From Vogesella sp. LIG4 (GTDB lineage Bacteria; Pseudomonadota; Gammaproteobacteria; Burkholderiales; Chromobacteriaceae), in assembly GCF_900090205.1 (NCBI RefSeq), contig NZ_LT607802.1:98722-162721 (forward strand): DNA of 64,000 bases, written 5' to 3'. A program made the translations under genes and the position numbers. Every line of letters starts with the position of its first letter. Position 1 is the stretch's first letter. The notes below the pieces were generated by a model, which was not told where the DNA came from, ran no database searches, and saw nothing but the letters and a program-made list of their open reading frames with translations. Shown one piece after another: positions 52,276 through 64,000 of the stretch.

Positions 52276-53412
52276 TCAGGCTGCCGGCAGCCGGAGTTCG
52301 AAGATTGTCATATCGCCATCGCGCAGATATTTGATCGACCCATTCATATCCTCGACCACTCTCTTGACAATGGCAAGTCCAAGTCCGGTGCCATTTGCTC
52401 TTGTGGTAAAGAACGGATCGAAAATCTGTTGCTGCACGCTGTCCGGAATCGGCTCCCCCTGGTTGCCTACCCGCAACAGCAAATAACCGCCCTGCAGTGC
52501 GGTGCCGATATGCACCCGGCCTTGCGGCGGGCTGAACTGGCAGGCATTTTCAACCAAATTGACCAATGCGCCAACCAAGTCCGAGCGAATGGCATGCACG
52601 AACGCCGATCCGCCCAACTCCGGCAGCCACTGCAGCTGCTTCTTTTCCAGCAACGGTTGCACGATGGTTTCCACTTCCTGCAGCAGCGCATTCACTTCCA
52701 GCCGCGCCTGCTCGCCGGCCACCACGCCGGAGCGCACGAAGCTCAGCATGTCCTGCACCAGTGATTCCAGCGCCTGCAACCGCTCCACCACCTTGCTGGC
52801 AAAGCGTGTCCGCGCCGCTTCCGGCAGATTGTCCTGACGCAGGTTGGCCGCATACAACAGTGCCGTTGCCAGCGGCGTGCGTATCTGGTGCGCCAGGCTG
52901 GCCGCCATGCTGCCCATGGAGGCCAGCTTGGCCTGCTGCGCCAGTTGCTCGTGCAATTCCCGCAGATGGGTTACGTCCACCAGCAGCATGAAGCTGCCCT
53001 GATCCTGCAGAGCAACTTCGGCTGCCGAAACAAAACTTATCGAACCATCCGGGTGATGCCGCAGGTACTCGCCATCCTGGCTGTCACGCTGCAACCATTC
53101 GGCCATCTGCCAGTTTCGCCCGGTCGGCAGATCCGGCAACAGCTTGCCTGCCGCATGGTTGATCTGGGTAACGACGCCGGCATCATCCAGTTCCACCACC
53201 CCTACCGGCATGGCAGCCAGCAGCGCGGTCAGCTTGGCTGCCAGCCGCTCGTTGGCTGCGGACTTCAGCACCAGCTCGTCATTGGCCTGCTGCAGCTGAC
53301 TGTTGAGCTCCGCCACCTGCCCTTCCAGCAATTTGTAGGCGCGAATCAGCTCATCGGTAACGCTGTTGAAGTGCTCGAAAACCTCGCGCAGCTGCTCACT
53401 ATTGTCCTGCAT
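52276..53412 (-). CDS. PAS sensor histidine kinase, FleS/FlrB-like
   Basis: A 378-residue soluble kinase. An N-terminal coiled coil (20-65) and a PAS domain (about 65-150, AAMPVGVVELDDAGVV) precede HisKA with His175 (SLAHQIRTPLATALLYAANL) and a HATPase domain (NLVENACQFS, GTGLGLAIV). The AHQIRTPLATALLYAANL block is typical of flagellar kinases FleS/FlrB. No FleR-type partner is in the window. ATG 53412 was chosen; the longer frame has no support. A decamer is at 52843. Confidence 0.85.
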   Translation of the reverse strand: MQDNSEQLREVFEHFNSVTDELIRAYKLLEGQVAELNSQLQQANDELVLKSAANERLAAKLTALLAAMPVGVVELDDAGVVTQINHAAGKLLPDLPTGRNWQMAEWLQRDSQDGEYLRHHPDGSISFVSAAEVALQDQGSFMLLVDVTHLRELHEQLAQQAKLASMGSMAASLAHQIRTPLATALLYAANLRQDNLPEAARTRFASKVVERLQALESLVQDMLSFVRSGVVAGEQARLEVNALLQEVETIVQPLLEKKQLQWLPELGGSAFVHAIRSDLVGALVNLVENACQFSPPQGRVHIGTALQGGYLLLRVGNQGEPIPDSVQQQIFDPFFTTRANGTGLGLAIVKRVVEDMNGSIKYLRDGDMTIFELRLPAA

Positions 53413-53596
53413 TGATAAAATCCCCGCCCCGTTGTCGCGCTTGATTTGTAAAAATTGGTTAATCAGTATGATAATGCCCGCTGACGAGCTGCATGGTGGC
53501 CACACTGCGCCTGCTTTGGCCTTTTTGCCTGAAAACTTGTATTAATAGTATTGTCAGCGATTCCGTTACGCGACGGTCAACCCTCCGGAGGTTTCC

Positions 53597-54538
53597 GTGT
53601 CAGAACTGCTTAAAAAAATTGATGCCCGTACCAAACTGGCAGGAACCAACAAGCTGGAGATCCTGCTGTTCTCGCTCGGTATTGACCAGCGTACCGGCCG
53701 AAAAGAGACCTTTGGCATCAACGTGTTCAAAGTCAGGGAAGTCATGCGTACGCCGGAGATCACTTCGGCGCCGGAAATGCCGTCCTCTGTTGAAGGCATG
53801 GTCAGCCTGCGCGGCAGCCTGGTACCGGTAATCGACCTGGCCAAATACGCCGGAGTGATCAGCGACAAGCGTCCGGAAATCATGATCGTCACCGAATACA
53901 ACGGTCACACCCAGGGCTTCCTGGTGGAGGCGGTAGACACCATCCTGCGCCTGGACTGGGCTGCCATGCGCGTACCGCCGGAAATGATCACCAACCGCAT
54001 GGGCGGCCTGGTGACCGCCGTCACCGAGCTGGACAACGGCACGCTGGTGATGATGATGGACGTGGAAAAGGTACTGGCGGAAACCGCCATGTACAGCGAC
54101 GAGCACCAGTTCATCAATATCGAACCGCTGCGCGAAGAGCGCATGGTCTACTTCGCCGACGACTCGGCCGTAGCCCGCAAGCAGATTGAACGCACTTTCC
54201 AGGCCATGCAGGTGAAATACGCCTACGCCATCAACGGCATGCGCGCCTGGGAAGACCTGCAGCGCATGGCAGGCCAGGCGGAACTGGCCGGGCGCAAGCT
54301 CAATGATGTGGTACACCTGATCCTGACCGACGTGGAAATGCCGGAGATGGACGGCTATATGCTGACCAAAATGGTGAAAACCGATCCGCGCTTTGCCGGC
54401 ATTCCTGTGCTGATGCATTCCTCCTTGTCCGGTCAATCCAACCAGAAGCTGGGCGAATCTGTTGGCGTGGATGCCTATGTATCCAAGTTCGAGCCGCAGA
54501 AGCTGTCGATGAAAATCCGCGAAATGCTGAAAATCTGA
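53597..54538 (+). CDS. cheV: Chemotaxis coupling protein CheV (first copy)
   Basis: A 313-residue protein with an N-terminal CheW domain (ETFGINVFKVREVM, GMVSLRGSLVPVIDLAKYAG) and a C-terminal receiver (ILTDVEMPEMDGYMLTKMV). CheV proteins couple receptors to CheA and adapt by phosphorylation. The start is GTG behind CGGAGG. It opens the rightward arm, divergent from the kinase gene, and is a paralogue of the next gene. Confidence 0.94.
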   Translation: MSELLKKIDARTKLAGTNKLEILLFSLGIDQRTGRKETFGINVFKVREVMRTPEITSAPEMPSSVEGMVSLRGSLVPVIDLAKYAGVISDKRPEIMIVTEYNGHTQGFLVEAVDTILRLDWAAMRVPPEMITNRMGGLVTAVTELDNGTLVMMMDVEKVLAETAMYSDEHQFINIEPLREERMVYFADDSAVARKQIERTFQAMQVKYAYAINGMRAWEDLQRMAGQAELAGRKLNDVVHLILTDVEMPEMDGYMLTKMVKTDPRFAGIPVLMHSSLSGQSNQKLGESVGVDAYVSKFEPQKLSMKIREMLKI

Positions 54539-54569
54539 CCCGACGTCACAGGAAAAATAAGGAATCGCT

Positions 54570-55505
54570 ATGGCGACATCTGAAGCTTCACTGCTGGCCA
54601 GTGTTGACGCAAGAACCAAGCTGGCAGGCTCCAACAAGATGGAAATTCTTCTGTTCTCCCTGGGTACCCGGGAAACCTTCGGCATCAACGTATTCAAGGT
54701 CCGCGAAGTGTCGCAGACCCCGTTCATTACCCGCACCCCCAATATGCCGTTCGGCGTGGAAGGCGTGCTGTCACTGCGCGGCAACATCATCCCGGTAATT
54801 TCGCTGGCCAAGTTCATCGGCTGCGAAGCCGGCAATGTCAGCTACAACACCATGATCGTCACCGAGTTCAACAAGAGCACCCAGGCCTTCCTGGTCGACT
54901 CGGTGGATCGCATCATCCGCGTGGACTGGGACAAGGTGCGCGCGCCGGAAAACGTGATGAGCACCTCGCAGCAGACGCTGATCACCGCGGTAACCGAGCT
55001 GGAAGACGGCAAGCTGGTCTCCATTCTGGACGTGGAGCAGATCCTGGCCAGCGTGGTGGGCGAATCCCATGTGCCGGAGCTGCCGCAGGCGCCGCTGGAA
55101 CTGGATCAGTACGTATTCTTTGCCGATGACTCGGTAGTGGCGCGCAAGGAAATCTGCGGCGTGCTCGACAAGATGGCCATCAAGTACCACCAGGCCAACA
55201 ACGGCAAGGAAGCCTGGGACAAGCTGCAGGTACTGGCCAACCGTAACTGGTCGGACGAAGAATCGCTGCACGACACCCTCAAGTTGATCCTGGTTGATGC
55301 CGAAATGCCTGAAATGGATGGCTACGTGCTGACCAAGCTGATCAAATCCGATCACCGCTTCAGCGGCATCCCGGTCATCATGCATTCCTCGCTGTCGTCC
55401 AACGCCAACCGTGCGATGGGTGCCAGCGTCGGGGTGGACGCCTACGTCGCCAAATTCGACCCGGCCGTGCTGGCAGACACTTTAATTCCGTTCCTGCAAC
55501 GATAA
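54570..55505 (+). CDS. cheV: Chemotaxis coupling protein CheV (second copy)
   Basis: A 311-residue CheW-receiver fusion, very similar to the preceding gene over its whole length (DARTKLAGSNKMEILLFSLGT, VLSLRGNIIPVISLAKFIG, ILVDAEMPEMDGYVLTKLI). The pair arose by tandem duplication. It lies 31 bp behind the first cheV and 39 bp before cheY. Confidence 0.94.
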   Translation: MATSEASLLASVDARTKLAGSNKMEILLFSLGTRETFGINVFKVREVSQTPFITRTPNMPFGVEGVLSLRGNIIPVISLAKFIGCEAGNVSYNTMIVTEFNKSTQAFLVDSVDRIIRVDWDKVRAPENVMSTSQQTLITAVTELEDGKLVSILDVEQILASVVGESHVPELPQAPLELDQYVFFADDSVVARKEICGVLDKMAIKYHQANNGKEAWDKLQVLANRNWSDEESLHDTLKLILVDAEMPEMDGYVLTKLIKSDHRFSGIPVIMHSSLSSNANRAMGASVGVDAYVAKFDPAVLADTLIPFLQR

Positions 55506-55544
55506 AATGCCGGGTTAACCGATACCCAGGTCAGGACAACGCTA

Positions 55545-55934
55545 ATGACAGACAAGAATATTCGTTTCCTCGTGGTAGACGACTTCTCCACAATGAGACG
55601 TATTGTGCGCAACCTGCTCAAGGAACTGGGCTTCACCAACGTCGATGAAGCCGAGGACGGTCAGGTTGCCCTGCACAAGCTGAAAACCCAGCACTTCGAC
55701 TTCGTGGTGTCGGACTGGAACATGCCGAACATGACCGGCATCGAACTGCTGCGCGCCGTGCGCGCCGATGCCCAGCTGAAGCCGCTGCCCTTCCTGATGA
55801 TTACCGCCGAGGCCAAGCGCGAGAACATCATCGAGGCCGCCACCGCCGGCGCCAGCGGTTACATCGTCAAGCCGTTCACCGCTGCCACGCTGGAAGAGAA
55901 GATGAACAAGATCTTCCAGAACATGAGCAAATAA
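55545..55934 (+). CDS. cheY: Chemotaxis response regulator CheY
   Basis: A 129-residue classical Che[25 protein letters not shown], Asp57 in [19 protein letters not shown] and [11 protein letters not shown]. It is very close to enterobacterial CheY and is followed by cheZ, so it is the likely motor-binding regulator. Confidence 0.97.
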   Translation: MTDKNIRFLVVDDFSTMRRIVRNLLKELGFTNVDEAEDGQVALHKLKTQHFDFVVSDWNMPNMTGIELLRAVRADAQLKPLPFLMITAEAKRENIIEAATAGASGYIVKPFTAATLEEKMNKIFQNMSK

Positions 55935-55978
55935 CATTACAGCAAGCACCATAAGTGCAAAGCGCAGGAGGAGTTAAC

Positions 55979-56710
55979 GTGCCTGACCACCTTCTTGAAA
56001 GCGGCGACTCTGCAGAGCTGGAAGCCCTGTTCGACAGCATCGCCCTGCAGCAGCCCGTCGGTGGCGATGCCCCGGCTGCGGCCAACTTCGAACTCTCTCC
56101 GGAAACCGTCATGGGCATGTATGCCCAGATCGGGCAGATGACCCGCAAACTGCACGACACGCTGCGTGAACTGGGTTACGACAAGTCGCTGGAAAAAGTG
56201 GCTGACGCCATTCCGGATGCCAAGGATCGCCTGGGCTACATCGCCACCCTGACCGCCAATGCCGCCGAGCGCGTGCTGAACGCCACCGACATTGCCAAGC
56301 CTATCCAGGACGAACTGCAGGGCCAGGCGGAGCATCTGGGTCAGCGCTGGGAAAAACTGTTCGCCAACCAGCTGTCCACCACCGAATTCAAGCAACTGGC
56401 GCAGGATACCCGTGGTTACCTTGCCAGCGTGCCCAAACAGACCGAAGCCACCAGCAACCAGTTGCTGGAAATCGTGATGGCTCAGGACTTCCAGGATCTG
56501 ACCGGCCAGGTGATCAAGAAGGTCATGGACATGGTCAAGACCCTGGAAACCGAGTTGCTGTCGGTACTGATCGAATACCTGCCGGCCGAACGCAAGGTGG
56601 AACTGAACACCGACCTGCTGCAAGGCCCGGTGGTGAACCCCGATGGCCGTGCCGACGTAGTCACCAGCCAGCAGCAAGTGGACGACCTGCTGGAAAGCCT
56701 GGGCTTCTGA
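55979..56710 (+). CDS. cheZ: CheY-P phosphatase CheZ
   Basis: A 243-residue helical phosphatase. The catalytic region is MAQDFQDLTGQVIKKVMDMV and the C-terminal CheY-binding peptide QQQVDDLLESLGF is intact. The start is GTG 55979 behind AGGAGGAG; an upstream GTG at 55955 lacks such a site. It follows cheY by 44 bp. A decamer is in frame at 56077 (PAAANF). Confidence 0.95.
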   Translation: MPDHLLESGDSAELEALFDSIALQQPVGGDAPAAANFELSPETVMGMYAQIGQMTRKLHDTLRELGYDKSLEKVADAIPDAKDRLGYIATLTANAAERVLNATDIAKPIQDELQGQAEHLGQRWEKLFANQLSTTEFKQLAQDTRGYLASVPKQTEATSNQLLEIVMAQDFQDLTGQVIKKVMDMVKTLETELLSVLIEYLPAERKVELNTDLLQGPVVNPDGRADVVTSQQQVDDLLESLGF

Positions 56711-56762
56711 CCGAATATTGCCGCTGACCCGCCAAGGGGCAGACAAAACTAAGGAAGTAGAA

Positions 56763-58673
<1,911 letters not shown>

Positions 58674-58685
58674 AGATAGCCGACG

Positions 58686-59897
58686 ATGTCGAATTCCGCC
58701 TTTTTGGGGCGCCAACCTGTTCTGAACAGAAACCAGCAGCTCATCGGGTATGAGCTGCTTTTTCGTAGTGCCGGTGATGCCGCCAGCGCCGCGCCCCACG
58801 CCCCGCTGGAGGCCGATACCCAGGTTCTGGTGAATGCCCTTAACAATATGGGCACCAACTGGCTGATCGGCAGCAAGCTCGCCTTCATCAATGTCGGCGA
58901 AGCGATGCTGAGCAGCGATTTCCTGGAACTGCTGCCACCGCGGCGCGTGGTGCTGGACATTGCGGCCAACATCCAGCCCGGCAACGAGCTGGTTTCCCGC
59001 GTACGCTACCTGCGCTCGCTGGGCTTCGGCATTTCGCTGGACGACTTCACCTTCGAACAGCCAGCTGCCGCCCTGCTCGACCTGGCCAACTACGTGAAGC
59101 TGGACGTGCAGGCCATGGACAAGCTGCAGTTCCAGGCGTTGGCCGCACGGCTGCGCAGCTACCCGGTGATCCGCATCGGCGAGCGCATCGAATCCTACGA
59201 ACACTACAATCTATGCCGCGATCTGGGGCTGGACGGTTACCAGGGCTATTATTTCGCCCGTCCGGAAACCCTGTCCGCCAAGATCATCCACGCCTCGTTC
59301 AGCAACACCCTGAAGCTGCTGAACCTGCTGCGCGCCGATGCGCCGCTACGCGATATCGAGCACGTGCTGAAAGGCGACGTGGCGCTGTCGTTCAAGCTGC
59401 TGCGCTATGTGAACTCCGCTGCCGCCGGCCTGAACACCACCATCAGCTCCTTTGGCCATGCCGTTACCGTGCTGGGCTACCAGAAGCTGTACCGCTGGCT
59501 GACGCTGCTGCTGGTCACCAGCAACGAACACAGCAACCTGGCGCCGGCGCTGCAGAAAACCGCCATTACCCGTGCGCGGGTGATGGAACTGCTGGCACTG
59601 GACACTGGCCACAGCAGCGATTTCTGCGACAATGCCTTCATCGTCGGCATGTTCTCGCTGCTGGATGTGATCTTCGACATGCCGATGACGCAGATCCTGG
59701 AGCACATCAACCTGCCCGGCGATGTTCAGGACGTCCTGCTACACCGGCAGGGCAGTTTCGCCCCCATCCTGCAGCTGGCACTGGCGCTGGAACAAGGTCT
59801 GCCCACCCTGCCCCCGCTTGCGGAAGGCCTGGGCCTGGACCCGGACCAGCTCAACCTGTTGCACACTTCCGCCCTGGCCTGGGTGGAAGAGCTTTGA
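58686..59897 (+). CDS. EAL-HDOD (YuxH-type) signalling protein
   Basis: A 403-residue protein. The N-terminal EAL-like domain (FLGRQPVLNRNQQLIGYELLFR, FGISLDDFTFEQ, YVKLDV) appears degenerate, with ELL in place of EAL and few catalytic acids. The C-terminal HDOD domain has FSNTLKLLNLL and ISSFGHAVTVLGYQKLYRWL. Such proteins are usually inactive toward cyclic di-GMP and act as regulators. It starts 12 bp behind cheA, so it may belong to the chemotaxis transcript. Decamers are at 58961 and 59138. Confidence 0.88.
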   Translation: MSNSAFLGRQPVLNRNQQLIGYELLFRSAGDAASAAPHAPLEADTQVLVNALNNMGTNWLIGSKLAFINVGEAMLSSDFLELLPPRRVVLDIAANIQPGNELVSRVRYLRSLGFGISLDDFTFEQPAAALLDLANYVKLDVQAMDKLQFQALAARLRSYPVIRIGERIESYEHYNLCRDLGLDGYQGYYFARPETLSAKIIHASFSNTLKLLNLLRADAPLRDIEHVLKGDVALSFKLLRYVNSAAAGLNTTISSFGHAVTVLGYQKLYRWLTLLLVTSNEHSNLAPALQKTAITRARVMELLALDTGHSSDFCDNAFIVGMFSLLDVIFDMPMTQILEHINLPGDVQDVLLHRQGSFAPILQLALALEQGLPTLPPLAEGLGLDPDQLNLLHTSALAWVEEL

Positions 59898-59913
59898 TTG
59901 AATCCGATTATTG

Positions 59914-60555
59914 ATGACCCGTTTGCTTGCCCTGGATTGCTCCAACTACAACCTGTCTGTTGCCCTGCTTGACCAGCAACAGCTGCTGCAATACCACCAG
60001 ACCGTAAAACAGGGCCACTCCGACCTGGCCCTGAACGTGATTGCCGACCTGTTGCAACAGGCCGGCATCCAGCTGACCGACCTGGACGCCATCCTGTTCG
60101 GCAAAGGCCCTGGTGCCTTCACCGGCCTGCGCATTGCCGCCGGCGTCGCCAGTGGCCTCGCCACTGCGGCCAACTTGCCGCTGCACGGCATTCCCACCCT
60201 GGATGCCATTGCCTTGAACCTGCCGGCGGAAACCGGCATCGCGGTACTGGATGCGCGCATGAGCGAGGTGTATGCCTGCCGCTACCTGGATGGCAAGGCC
60301 ATCGGCGGCACCGGCGTATACAAGCCGGAACAGTTGTCGCTGCAGGCCGGGGATGTCCTCGCCGGTGATGCGGCCAACTATTTCAGCGAGCAGCCGCAAC
60401 GCTTCATTGCCTGCGAACCTCGCGCCGAGCACTATATCCAGCTGTTCCAGCGCCAGCCGCAGCGCTACCCGGCCAGCGCCACCGCCGAGCTGCTGTATGT
60501 ACGCGACAAGGTGGCACTCACCGCTGCCGAGCAACGGGACAAACAGCGTGGCTGA
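59914..60555 (+). CDS. tsaB: tRNA threonylcarbamoyladenosine biosynthesis protein TsaB
   Basis: A 213-residue ASKHA-fold protein (LLALDCSNYNLSVAL, FGKGPGAFTGLRIAAGVASGLATA). It partners TsaD and TsaE in making t6A37 of ANN-decoding tRNAs. ATG 59914 was preferred to the adjacent TTG. It overlaps rimI by 8 bp. Two decamers lie inside (60165, 60369). Confidence 0.94.
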   Translation: MTRLLALDCSNYNLSVALLDQQQLLQYHQTVKQGHSDLALNVIADLLQQAGIQLTDLDAILFGKGPGAFTGLRIAAGVASGLATAANLPLHGIPTLDAIALNLPAETGIAVLDARMSEVYACRYLDGKAIGGTGVYKPEQLSLQAGDVLAGDAANYFSEQPQRFIACEPRAEHYIQLFQRQPQRYPASATAELLYVRDKVALTAAEQRDKQRG

Positions 60556-60997
60556 GTTGCAACGCCTCCTCGCCCCGGCTGCCGCCATCGAGCTGGCCGC
60601 CGCCGAGGCCGCCTGCTGCGCACACCCGTGGAGCAGTGGCATGTATGCCGACTCGCTGGCCGGCCAGGATCAGGTGTACGTCTACCGCGAGGAAGATGGC
60701 ACCGTGCTGGGTTACGCCGTGCTGCTGCTGATTCTGGACGAAGCCCAGCTGCAGAATATTTTCATCTGCCAGCCACAGCAGCGCCGCGGCCACGGCCGCC
60801 GTCTGCTGCAGCAGCTGATGCAGCTTGCCGCCAGCCAGGGCGCCACACGCATGCTGCTGGAAGTACGCGACAGCAACCACGCCGCCCGCGCACTGTATGC
60901 CGGCAGCGGTTTCGTGGAGTGCGGCCTGCGCAAGCACTACTACCGCACCGAACACGGCCCGCGTGAGCACGCCGTGCTGATGGAGGCCGCCCTATGA
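60548..60997 (+). CDS. rimI: Ribosomal protein S18-alanine N-acetyltransferase
   Basis: A 149-residue GNAT acetyltransferase (IFICQPQQRRGHGRRLLQQLM, VRDSNHAARALYAGSGF) that acetylates the N-terminus of S18. The start is GTG inside the end of tsaB. It overlaps the next gene by ATGA. The tsaB-rimI pairing is common in bacteria. Confidence 0.92.
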   Translation: MAELQRLLAPAAAIELAAAEAACCAHPWSSGMYADSLAGQDQVYVYREEDGTVLGYAVLLLILDEAQLQNIFICQPQQRRGHGRRLLQQLMQLAASQGATRMLLEVRDSNHAARALYAGSGFVECGLRKHYYRTEHGPREHAVLMEAAL

Positions 60998-61776
60998 GCC
61001 GGCAGCAGCAGATTCTGGCCGAGATTGGCATCCGCCCCTTATGGCAGCTGCGCAACCCGGCCATCGTCGAAGCCCTTGTTGAGGAGGCGGCAGCGCAGCC
61101 TGCTCCTGCCCAGGCGGCAAGCCTAGAACAACCTGCCCCAACGCCGGCAGCCATGCCAGCCCCGACGGCGGCTGATGTCCATCCCCAGGAAACAAGCCAG
61201 CCGGCCCCCCCTGCCGTCATCAACATCAGCGATTGGGACGACCTGCATGCGCAGGTAGCCGCGTGCCAGCAGTGCCAGCTGGCCAGAACCCGCAGCAATA
61301 CCGTGGTCGGCCGTGGCAACCGCCAGGCAAGGCTGTTGATCATTGGCGAAGCGCCGGGCGAGCAGGAGGATCTGCAGGGCCTGCCCTTCGTCGGCAAGGC
61401 CGGTCACTTGCTGGAAAACATGCTGGCGGCCGCCGGTTTCGACAGCGCCCGCGATGTCTACATCTGCAACCTGCTCAAGTGCCGCCCGCCGGGCAACCGC
61501 AACCCGGCACAGGACGAGATCGTGAAATGCCAGCGCTTCCTGCAGTGGCAGATCGAGAGCGTTGACCCTGAGCTGATCGTGGCCGTGGGCCGCTTCGCCG
61601 CGCAAAGCCTGCTGCAAAGCACCGCCTCGCTGGGCAACCTGCGCGGCAAGCAGCACCAGTACGGCCGCTACCCGGTACTGGTGAGCTTCCACCCCGCCTA
61701 CCTGCTGCGCAGCCCCGGCGAAAAAGCCAAAGCCTGGCAAGACTGGTGCCGCGTGCGCCAGCTGCTGCAGAAATAA
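60994..61776 (+). CDS. Uracil-DNA glycosylase, family 4 (Fe-S)
   Basis: A 260-residue enzyme that removes uracil from DNA. The N-terminal 75 residues are a low-complexity Ala/Pro/Gln tail. The core has GEAPGEQEDLQGLPFVGKAG, CNLLKCRPPGNRNP and SFHPAYLLRSP. Cys residues in ACQQCQ, CNLLKC and KCQRFLQW fit the [4Fe-4S] ligands. It is the last gene of the tsaB-rimI operon. Confidence 0.94.
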   Translation: MSRQQQILAEIGIRPLWQLRNPAIVEALVEEAAAQPAPAQAASLEQPAPTPAAMPAPTAADVHPQETSQPAPPAVINISDWDDLHAQVAACQQCQLARTRSNTVVGRGNRQARLLIIGEAPGEQEDLQGLPFVGKAGHLLENMLAAAGFDSARDVYICNLLKCRPPGNRNPAQDEIVKCQRFLQWQIESVDPELIVAVGRFAAQSLLQSTASLGNLRGKQHQYGRYPVLVSFHPAYLLRSPGEKAKAWQDWCRVRQLLQK

Positions 61777-61779
61777 GCA

Positions 61780-61802
61780 AACCCCGCCAGGCGGGGTTTT
61801 TT
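61780..61802 (+). terminator. Terminator of the tsaB-rimI-udg operon
   Basis: AACCCCGCC-A-GGCGGGGTT followed by further T residues, 4 bp past the stop. Confidence 0.9.
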
Positions 61803-61824
61803 CTTGCCGGCGCCGCAAGCGCCA

Positions 61825-61844
61825 TGCGGCCAACGTTGGCTGCA
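61825..61844. repeat. Decamer and imperfect inverted partner
   Basis: TGCGGCCAAC (61825-61834) abuts GTTGGCTGCA (61835-61844), one mismatch from a second inverted copy. Here the decamers face tail to tail, the opposite order to the pairs at 32591 and 36701. Confidence 0.8.
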
Positions 61845-61850
61845 AAAAAC

Positions 61851-61876
61851 AAAAGCCCTCGAAACCGAGGGCTTTT
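61851..61876 (-). terminator. Terminator of rpmB-rpmG (bidirectional)
   Basis: AAAAGCCCTC/GAGGGCTTTT with loop GAAACC, 20 bp past the rpmG stop; read leftwards it is followed by GTTTTTT. Confidence 0.9.
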
Positions 61877-61895
61877 AGCGGGATACCTGGCCGAA

Positions 61896-62051
61896 TTACT
61901 TCAGCTTGGTTTCCTTGTACAGAACATGCTTGCGGGCAACGGGATCAAATTTTTTGATCTCCATTTTTTCCGGCATAGTGCGCTTGTTCTTGGTGGTGGT
62001 GTAGAAATGACCAGTACCAGCGGTCGATTCCAGTTTGATCTTGTCGCGCAT
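61896..62051 (-). CDS. rpmG: 50S ribosomal protein L33
   Basis: A 51-residue protein, read as [20 protein letters not shown] continuing [20 protein letters not shown] and ending ETKLK. It has no CxxC zinc pair, so it is the zinc-free (C-minus) form. It is 34 bp behind rpmB in one operon. Confidence 0.97.
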   Translation of the reverse strand: MRDKIKLESTAGTGHFYTTTKNKRTMPEKMEIKKFDPVARKHVLYKETKLK

Positions 62052-62085
62052 GGCTTATTCCCTTAAAGAGCTGTCGGTCGACTGA

Positions 62086-62319
62086 TTACAGTTCGCCGCG
62101 AGCACGCAGGTCGGCCAGAACGGCATCGATACCTACTTTGTCGATGGTACGCAGAGCAGCGTTGGAGATGCGCAGGCGCACCCAACGGTTTTCGCTCTCT
62201 ACCCAGAACTTGCGGTACTGCAGGTTCGGCAGAAAACGACGCTTGGTCTTGTTATTGGCGTGGGACACATTGTTCCCGGTCATCGGACGCTTGCCGGTGA
62301 CTTTGCAAACACGCGCCAT
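62086..62319 (-). CDS. rpmB: 50S ribosomal protein L28
   Basis: A 77-residue protein, [20 protein letters not shown] at the start, with [28 protein letters not shown] lies before the ATG. First gene of rpmB-rpmG. Confidence 0.98.
   Translation of the reverse strand: MARVCKVTGKRPMTGNNVSHANNKTKRRFLPNLQYRKFWVESENRWVRLRISNAALRTIDKVGIDAVLADLRARGEL

Positions 62320-64000
<1,681 letters not shown>

Noticed and set aside
55955..55978. Upstream GTG as the cheZ start
   Set aside because: It lacks a ribosome binding site, while GTG 55979 lies directly behind AGGAGGAG.

Overview
The window is GC-rich (about 60-65% by eye) chromosomal DNA from a motile betaproteobacterium. The gene order thrS-infC-rpmI-rplT-pheS-pheT-ihfA, the CheD/CheV/CheZ chemotaxis set and a DNA-uptake-like decamer suggest order Neisseriales, probably a Chromobacteriaceae relative such as Vogesella, Chromobacterium or Aquitalea. 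That placement is inference. No phage, insertion sequence or CRISPR array was seen.

Layout. 1-3.4 kb: 3' end of a giant type I-secreted repeat adhesin. 3.5-10 kb: fructose PTS operon fruBKA behind a divergent LacI-type regulator with two operator-like sites. 10.2-12.3 kb: partner-switching pair (STAS protein; receiver/PP2C/ATPase protein). 12.4-13.6 kb: YigZ-family gene and a repeat-rich intergenic region. 13.6-16.8 kb: pqqABCDE. 16.9-25.3 kb, leftward: creA, tRNA-Pro, a MerR-like gene and the translation cluster running from thrS to ihfA, headed by tRNA-Val. 25.4-33.4 kb, rightward: tgt-yajC-secD-secF, a DedA gene, mutL and a TrmB-like methyltransferase. 33.4-36.6 kb: small accessory genes (orphan membrane protein, DinB, LysR, EamA exporter). 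36.7-41.5 kb, leftward: gcvT-gcvH-gcvP behind a tandem glycine riboswitch. 41.7-43 kb: gluQ and fdxA. 43-59.9 kb: a bipartite chemotaxis region. One arm reads left (histidine kinase, STAS, cheY, cheA, cheW, receptor, cheR, cheB, cheD) and the other right (cheV, cheV, cheY, cheZ, cheA, EAL-HDOD protein). 59.9-64 kb: tsaB-rimI-uracil-DNA glycosylase, rpmB-rpmG and the start of pyrG.

Two observations stand out. First, the decamer TGCGGCCAAC or its complement occurs 48 times by my hand count, on both strands, inside genes and between them, and several times as inverted pairs that form terminators. This is how DNA uptake sequences of naturally competent Neisseria are distributed, but the word is different. 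Second, thrS is preceded by a short ORF with four consecutive Thr codons, then a hairpin and a strong intrinsic terminator: a classic ribosome-mediated attenuator. The leader lies directly behind a tRNA-Val gene.

Smaller points: infC appears to start at AUA, at least two families of dispersed intergenic repeats are present, and MutL carries the endonuclease motif.
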